Assembly (NCBI GenBank): GCA_964633825.1
Contig: CAZWHE010000006.1
Location: 1-53,516, forward strand
Direction: 5' to 3'
DNA: 53,516 nt
Source of the DNA: CAZWHE01 sp964633825
GTDB lineage: Bacteria > Planctomycetota > B15-G4 > CAYZWU01
Both the position numbers and the translations under genes were made by a program. The notes beneath the pieces were generated by a model. That model made no database searches. It was not told the DNA's origin and saw nothing but the letters and a program-made list of their open reading frames with translations. Positions 48,632-53,516 of the stretch are shown here, piece by piece; positions within the stretch are counted from its first letter, which is position 1, and every line of letters starts with the position of its first letter.

Positions 48632-50086
48632 TCACTTCATCGAATCGATTCGGTTCCGCGCCTCGGCAATCCTGGATTCCTGCCCCGGCCATTTCTCGAA
48701 CTTTTCGAGAAATCTGAGAAAGTGCGTGCGGGCAAGCCCCCTGTCGAAAAGATCGTACGCTCGGGCCAACTCGAACGCCGCCGCCGGAAACTCGGGATCC
48801 ATGGCCATCGCTGATTCGAAATCATAAACAGCCAGTGCGGAAAAACCGCATTCGATCATGGCAAGGCCAAGGCGATAATGCTCAACGGCATGGAGACGGC
48901 GGCCATGAAACTCACTCGAACACCAGGGCCCGGACAGCTTGCCGGCCAGCCGATCGTTCAGAATCGGCCCGGCCGAGTGTGATACGTTCAGGTCGGGGAC
49001 GATTTCTCGGCAGGCAACGAAGGCTTCCAGCCTCGACCGAACGAGGGCCTCTTCTTCCATATCGACCCTTCTCTCTTCGAGAGAGTCCCCCTGATAGAGG
49101 ATGGCGCCGTCCGGCCCGACAAAGCAGCGAAAAGGAAGATCATCGAAAAAGAAGAGGCGGTTGAAATATGGGGGACAGGCGGAAAGCCCCCTTTCCGACG
49201 AGGCCTTCAAAGGAAGGGCGGATTCCGTTACGACGACGGCGCCCTCGCGCACCGAATCCCTGATTTCAAACGGGTTTCCCCGGACCACGTCTCTCAGGAC
49301 CCGGATCGCCTGACCGAGAGAGAAGGGTTTGATCATCACTTTTCCCGGAGCCGTGCCGAGGGGCGAGCCGGCGAGAAACAGGAATTCCCGTGCAGACGAA
49401 TCTTCGATCCCGCGCTGCGCTCCGGGAGCCAAACCTCCCGGGGCGCAAACGAGAAGGACTCCCCTGTCGAGGAATCTTTCCTCTTTGAGACAGAGTGCGA
49501 TCCTGTCGAGGGCGCTCTCCATCCCTCCGGCGCCGCTCAATCGATCGTCATCCACCTCGATCAGAGCCAACATCGATGATCGGCCGATATATGACCGCAG
49601 CCCGTCCAGGGCTTTCTCCACCAAGTCCATGCCGGATGCCGTTTCGATGCGGTGGAATCCCTGAAGAACGGCGGTGCTGTCGAGAAGCGAGTCCTCTTCC
49701 ACAAAGGCAAAGGTCCGAAAGCCTTCCAGAGCCAGCTCCTCGGCAAGAGTGTTCGCCCTGAGGCTCAGATGTGCGTGAGCCTTGTTCAAGCCGTGCTCGG
49801 AGGGACAAAGGCCCGTCAACAGCGACGCCACAGCGGAAGGATACCATGGTGACGGAGCCCGGCATTTGAGAAAACGGACCCCTCTTTTCTCCAGCTCCGG
49901 GAAAGCAGACAGGTCGACTTGAAAGAGACGCCTGTCGAGATCCTCCCCGCCGCTGCCCGCAACCGTGACAATGATGATATCTCTGCCGCTCTCGGGAGGA
50001 GAGGGTTTGAGAAGCCTGACGGAAACCATTCCCGCGGCCAGGATTAGGGCCATGGTGATGATCATCGTAGTCAGCGAAATACGCAT
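48632..50086 (-). CDS. Sulfatase-fold pseudoenzyme-like membrane protein with C-terminal TPR-like helices
   Basis: From ATG 50086 the 484-residue protein has one N-terminal helix (MIITMALILAAGMVSVRLL). A degenerate sulfatase-like domain follows. The signature strand reads APSPWYPSAVASLLTGLCPS, so the nucleophile position is Trp where a sulfatase has Cys and its paralogues here have Thr. The usual DxLR metal site at the start is replaced by IVTVAGSGGED. The C-terminus is TPR-like (EHYRLGLAMIECGFSALAVYDFESAMAMDPEFP). I infer loss of catalysis and a scaffolding or binding role. No clear ribosome binding site is seen; TTG 50116 is an alternative start. Confidence 0.75.
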   Translation of the reverse strand: MRISLTTMIITMALILAAGMVSVRLLKPSPPESGRDIIIVTVAGSGGEDLDRRLFQVDLSAFPELEKRGVRFLKCRAPSPWYPSAVASLLTGLCPSEHGLNKAHAHLSLRANTLAEELALEGFRTFAFVEEDSLLDSTAVLQGFHRIETASGMDLVEKALDGLRSYIGRSSMLALIEVDDDRLSGAGGMESALDRIALCLKEERFLDRGVLLVCAPGGLAPGAQRGIEDSSAREFLFLAGSPLGTAPGKVMIKPFSLGQAIRVLRDVVRGNPFEIRDSVREGAVVVTESALPLKASSERGLSACPPYFNRLFFFDDLPFRCFVGPDGAILYQGDSLEERRVDMEEEALVRSRLEAFVACREIVPDLNVSHSAGPILNDRLAGKLSGPWCSSEFHGRRLHAVEHYRLGLAMIECGFSALAVYDFESAMAMDPEFPAAAFELARAYDLFDRGLARTHFLRFLEKFEKWPGQESRIAEARNRIDSMK

Positions 50087-50235
50087 ATTCTGTTTTACCG
50101 ATATTGTCTCAGGCAAATCCGTGCATGATCAGCGTTACAGATTATAATCGGTATGGAACGATAGGAACCTTAAAAGAGTCTTTTGCATCGGAGAAAAGAA
50201 TCCCCGTGTTCCCGCGCAGGAAGTCATTCAAGGCG

Positions 50236-51855
50236 ATGATCCTTGTCTCCACGCTGTGGGTCGCCCTTCCCACACTCCTCTTGGCCCTGCTTTCACTCCA
50301 GCCCGCAGCCGGAAAAGAGGACATTATTCGGGAGTTCAAATCCTGGTTCAGGCGTTACAAAGCGGGCAAGATCGATCTCTATCAGAAAAGCCCCGTGCCG
50401 ATTCAGGCAAACGGCGCCGGCGGGGAGATGCGGTATTTCAAAACAGACTCGGTCAGGGAAATGGACGGCCTCCTCCAGGCCCTGGCGAAACAAAACAACG
50501 TGGCCGCAACCAAGCTCCTGATCGACGCGGCCACATTCCGCTTCGAGAGACGGGAAGACGTGGAAATCCGGAAGCATTTCGAGAAACAGCCCTGGATTCT
50601 CAGAACACACGCTTCCGACGCTCTCTTTAGGATAACAGACACCGAGGCTCTCGAATGGATCAGGACCCATCTCCTCGAATCCCGGTCCCTTTGGGACTCA
50701 ACCCACCGCCGCGCTCTCGGAATCCTCATTCTCGGAACGGCTGGCGACGATCCCTCCCGGCTCATCACGGTTCTGAAAGATCCCGATGAAAAAGTTAGGG
50801 AGGCAGGACTGAATAACCTTCAACGAAACGGCACGATCCGCCAGATCGATTCGGTTTACATGGCCCTGGAGGACAAATCCGAGGCGGTCCGGGTCGCCGC
50901 GATCGAAGCGATCGGCGGTATTCTCATCAACGACCGCAACGCCCATCCATCGCTCTTTTACTCGTGCCTGGACAGGGTTTACCCGACGCTGAACGATCCT
51001 TCCTGGTCGGTCAGGGACGCCGCTCTTTCCCACATGGAGACCTTTCGCTCCGTCCGCAGCATCCCGCTCCTCATTGCCCTCCTCGAAGAGGTGGCCGCCC
51101 ACAAGGACAAATACCGGGAGAGAACCTTTCGCAGGATCATCGAGGTTCTCTGCTCGCTCTCCGGGAAAACAAGCCCGGGCACCGACCCGGCGCAATGGAA
51201 AGAGTGGTGGAAGGCCAACAAAAACACATTCATCCTGCCCTCTGAATCTTCCACGCGCCCCGGATATCAAACAGGCACGGCGCAGTTTTTCTCCATCCCC
51301 GTGCACTCGGACTGCGTGGTTTTCGTTCTCGACATATCGGGCAGCATGAGCTCCCCCATTTCCGATCACGGGGGCGGCAAGAACTCGACAAAAATGAAAT
51401 GCGCGCGCAGCGAGCTCTCCAGGACCCTGGGCGATCTTCATCCCAATGTGAAATTCAACGTCATTCTTTTCAACGACGATGTGAGCCGGTTATCGAAGAG
51501 CTTCCTCCGGGCCAATCCGGCAAATCTCGAATCGGCCGCGCGCTTCTTCGGTGATACGCCGGCCTCGGGCGGAACCAACCTGTTCGATGCACTGAACGAA
51601 GCGCTCGAACTCGAAAATTTCGGCCTCCTGAGCCGGTTGGGAAAAGACGTGGAATGCGACACCGTCTTCCTGCTCTCCGACGGAGTCCCGTCGACGGGCC
51701 TCGTCATCAATCCCGATGAAATCATCGAAATCATCACGCGAGCCAACGGGCGGAAACGGATCCGGATCCACACCATTTATTTCGGCGCGGAGCCGTCCCC
51801 TTTTATGCAAAAGCTCGCGGAAAAGAATTTCGGGCGTTACGCCCACATGAGGTAG
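50236..51855 (+). CDS. Secreted HEAT-repeat and von Willebrand factor A domain protein
   Basis: The start is placed at ATG 50236, which begins a signal-peptide-like stretch (ILVSTLWVALPTLLLALLSLQPAAG). A TATAAT at 50143-50148 makes earlier starts unlikely. The 539-residue product has HEAT-like repeats (about 60-300; PDEKVREAGLNNLQRNG, KSEAVRVAAIEAIGG, PSWSVRDAALSHMETF). A VWA domain follows with MIDAS residues in VVFVLDISGSMSS (DxSxS) and a conserved Thr in ASGGTNLFDAL. VWA domains bind proteins through a metal. It converges with rho, 5 bp apart. Confidence 0.82.
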   Translation: MILVSTLWVALPTLLLALLSLQPAAGKEDIIREFKSWFRRYKAGKIDLYQKSPVPIQANGAGGEMRYFKTDSVREMDGLLQALAKQNNVAATKLLIDAATFRFERREDVEIRKHFEKQPWILRTHASDALFRITDTEALEWIRTHLLESRSLWDSTHRRALGILILGTAGDDPSRLITVLKDPDEKVREAGLNNLQRNGTIRQIDSVYMALEDKSEAVRVAAIEAIGGILINDRNAHPSLFYSCLDRVYPTLNDPSWSVRDAALSHMETFRSVRSIPLLIALLEEVAAHKDKYRERTFRRIIEVLCSLSGKTSPGTDPAQWKEWWKANKNTFILPSESSTRPGYQTGTAQFFSIPVHSDCVVFVLDISGSMSSPISDHGGGKNSTKMKCARSELSRTLGDLHPNVKFNVILFNDDVSRLSKSFLRANPANLESAARFFGDTPASGGTNLFDALNEALELENFGLLSRLGKDVECDTVFLLSDGVPSTGLVINPDEIIEIITRANGRKRIRIHTIYFGAEPSPFMQKLAEKNFGRYAHMR

Positions 51856-51860
51856 GAATC

Positions 51861-53165
51861 CTACTGGAACTGGAATTTGTCGAGAAACTCTTTGTTTGTT
51901 TCGGTCTTGGAGAGCCTGTCGAGAAGGACCGTCATACCCTGAAGGGGATCCATCTGGTTCAAAACCCTTCTCAAAAGCCAGACCTGTTTCAGCGTATCTT
52001 CCTCCACGAGAAGCTCCTCTTTTCTTGTTCCCGAGAGGTTGATGTCAATGGCCGGATAAATGCGCCGGTCGGCGAGCTTCCTCGAGAGAACGAGCTCCAT
52101 GTTGCCCGTGCCCTTGAACTCCTCGAATATCACCTGATCCATACGGCTTCCCGTTTCGATGAGAGCCGTCGCAAGGATCGTCAGGCTGCCTTTCTCCTCG
52201 GTGTTGCGCGCCGCGCCGAAGAAAGCTTTCGGCTTTTCGAGCGTTCTCGAATCCACACCGCCGGAGAGCGTTCTCCCGCTTCCCTTGATCGCCACGTTGT
52301 AAGCACGTCCCAGTCTGGTCAGTGAGTCCATCAGGAGGAAAACATCCCGGCCGGCTTCAACAAGCCTCCGGGCCCTCTCGATAATGAGCTCCGAAATCCG
52401 AATATGCCTCACCGCGGGCTCGTCCGAGGTGGAATAGATCACTTCTCCGTTGATGGCGCGCTTAAAATGAGTGGCCTCCTCCGGTCTCTCGTCAACGAGA
52501 AACACCATCAGATGAACGTCGGGGTAGCCCTGCTCGATCCTCTTGGCAACTTTCTGGAGCAGAACGGTCTTTCCGGCTCGGGGCGGAGATACGACAAGCC
52601 CCCTCTGCCCTCTTCCTATGGGAGTCAGAAAATCGAGAACCCTCATCGAAGGATCTTTGCCATCGTCCTCGAAAACGAACCTTTCCTGCGGATCGATCGA
52701 GGTCAGTGTGCTGAAAAGAGGATATGTCTTTGCCTCCTCGGGGTCGACCCCGCTGACCTTCTTCACTTCCCAGAGAATCCTCAAGCCGTTGTGGCTTCCC
52801 GCGCCATCGGGATCTCCCGTCCCCTCGACATGAACACCCGGACGCAGCTCGGCTTGTTCCGCAACGGCCGCCGGCACAAAAACATCGTTGTCCGAAGGTG
52901 AATAGGAATTTTCCGCACACCTCAGATAACCGTGCCCTTCCGGACTCCTATCGAATATACCTGAAACCTCGGCAAGCTCACCGCTCGGCTTCCTGGATAG
53001 ATCGACACTCGGAACGTTGTCCGGAGCGGACTTTCTGTTCCGGCCAAGCGACCTATTATTCCTCTGTCTTTTGTTATAGTGTTTTTTCTTCTTCTTTTTC
53101 TTCTTATTCCACACTGTTGTTTTTTGATTCTGATAATTACTGTTTTTGTTTTTCCTGGTAATCAT
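51861..53165 (-). CDS. rho: Transcription termination factor Rho
   Basis: The 434-residue protein has an OB-fold RNA-binding domain (about 50-125; GYLRCAENSYSPSDNDVFV) and the RecA-type ATPase. Walker A is VSPPRAGKTVLLQ, Walker B is DVFLLMDSLTRLGRAYN, the Q-loop region is KGSGRTLSGGVDS and the arginine finger region is NLSGTRKEE. Rho unwinds RNA to end transcription. The usual N-terminal helix bundle is replaced by a short extension very rich in Lys, Asn and Gln (a run of eight Lys), which may add RNA affinity. ATG 53165 was chosen; TTG 53177 is possible. Confidence 0.95.
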   Translation of the reverse strand: MITRKNKNSNYQNQKTTVWNKKKKKKKKHYNKRQRNNRSLGRNRKSAPDNVPSVDLSRKPSGELAEVSGIFDRSPEGHGYLRCAENSYSPSDNDVFVPAAVAEQAELRPGVHVEGTGDPDGAGSHNGLRILWEVKKVSGVDPEEAKTYPLFSTLTSIDPQERFVFEDDGKDPSMRVLDFLTPIGRGQRGLVVSPPRAGKTVLLQKVAKRIEQGYPDVHLMVFLVDERPEEATHFKRAINGEVIYSTSDEPAVRHIRISELIIERARRLVEAGRDVFLLMDSLTRLGRAYNVAIKGSGRTLSGGVDSRTLEKPKAFFGAARNTEEKGSLTILATALIETGSRMDQVIFEEFKGTGNMELVLSRKLADRRIYPAIDINLSGTRKEELLVEEDTLKQVWLLRRVLNQMDPLQGMTVLLDRLSKTETNKEFLDKFQFQ

Positions 53166-53516
53166 TGGTTTTCTCAAAATTTTTCGTGTTCACTCCAATA
53201 ACAAGAGAATACAGGATCTATGACAGGTTGAGGGCCGAACATTTGAACCGCGGAGCTGTTCACAATGTACGACACGTATTACGCAAGGGTTCACGGCTTC
53301 GTGCATATTGCTAATCCGCAGCAGGAATTCACGAAACATCCGGGCTAGCCAGCTCCCTTATAGCGGGGTGTCAACGTAATATCTGGGTCCACTGCATGCT
53401 GAAAGATATTCCCGGAACAAAACCCTGCAGCTGGGTTATTTCAACCGGGGGAATAATCATCCGCCCGGTTTCAGATCGTGGAATTCTTTTTTTGCGAATC
53501 CCCGGACAGCACAATC
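53166..53516. other. rho: Upstream/leader region of rho, no gene recognised
   Basis: These 351 bp contain no convincing coding region. Two short dyads occur near the right end: AACCC/GGGTT around 53421-53437, and AACCGGG/CCCGGTT at 53443-53470. They could be part of a long rho leader, since rho genes are commonly autoregulated through their leader. I see no clear promoter. Confidence 0.4.

Noticed and set aside
1..53516. Genome-wide reassignment of UGA (to Trp, Gly or Cys)
   Set aside because: Many well-defined genes here end at TGA at the expected family length (moaC, cysK, the serine acetyltransferase, the HhH glycosylase), so UGA is a normal stop.

Overview
This 53.5 kb window comes from a GC-rich, Gram-negative-type bacterial chromosome. 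Outer-membrane-style features include lipopolysaccharide kinase domains, a Wzx-like flippase, several lipobox proteins and HtrA-type and parvulin envelope chaperones. Much of the coding capacity goes to secreted or membrane-anchored proteins. These include a subtilisin, FG-GAP repeats, sulfatase-fold proteins, TPR proteins, carboxypeptidase-regulatory-like domains and GT39-type glycosyltransferases. The mix suggests an uncultured bacterium with a large accessory secretome, but the sequence alone does not fix the phylum.

Layout. 1-4972: a truncated secreted FG-GAP protein, a secreted subtilisin, a GH84 glycosidase and a coupled HhH-GPD DNA glycosylase. 5041-11664: TPR lipoprotein, galactokinase-like GHMP kinase, sulfatase-fold/TPR lipoprotein and a beta-sandwich repeat protein. 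11866-14300 (minus): PAS histidine kinase, then a metallopeptidase lipoprotein. 14562-17625: a secreted protein with an in-frame UGA, then the cysteine pathway pair serine acetyltransferase/CysK. 17674-20654 (minus): HtrA protease and a GT39/TPR protein. 20948-22198: Memo-family protein. 22203-29762 (minus): flippase, GT4 glycosyltransferase, alpha/beta hydrolase, MetG and a second GT39-type protein. 29784-31474: parvulin lipoprotein, MoaC and a MOSC protein. Then come tRNA-Asp, a small HTH protein, an M16 peptidase, a double-kinase LPS protein with a GT2 transferase, a Na+/H+ antiporter, an ISL3 insertion, a dicarboxylate symporter, a sulfatase-fold protein, an HDAC-family deacetylase, a KamA radical-SAM enzyme, a tandem RAM-domain protein, a third sulfatase-fold protein, a VWA/HEAT protein and Rho.

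Most striking observation. Two unrelated secreted proteins (1-431 minus and 14562-15518 plus) are each interrupted by a single in-frame UGA. The same frame continues after the UGA with clear protein signal. In both cases the UGA sits directly beside a cysteine codon (UGA-Cys in one, Cys-UGA in the other). In both, a stem-loop can be drawn whose apical loop begins 20 nt after the UGA, which is the geometry expected of a bacterial SECIS. UGA is used as a normal stop elsewhere in the window. I infer two candidate extracytoplasmic selenoproteins that I cannot assign to a known selenoprotein family.

Second theme: palindromes. Two 190-bp near-palindromes belong to one sequence family. Three GGGGACACAA palindromes lie between convergent genes and supply four of the six stop codons there. 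One of these was originally a perfect 61-bp-arm hairpin and has been split by an ISL3 element with an 8-bp target duplication. Seven loci also carry 18-22 bp tandem duplications, in coding and non-coding DNA.
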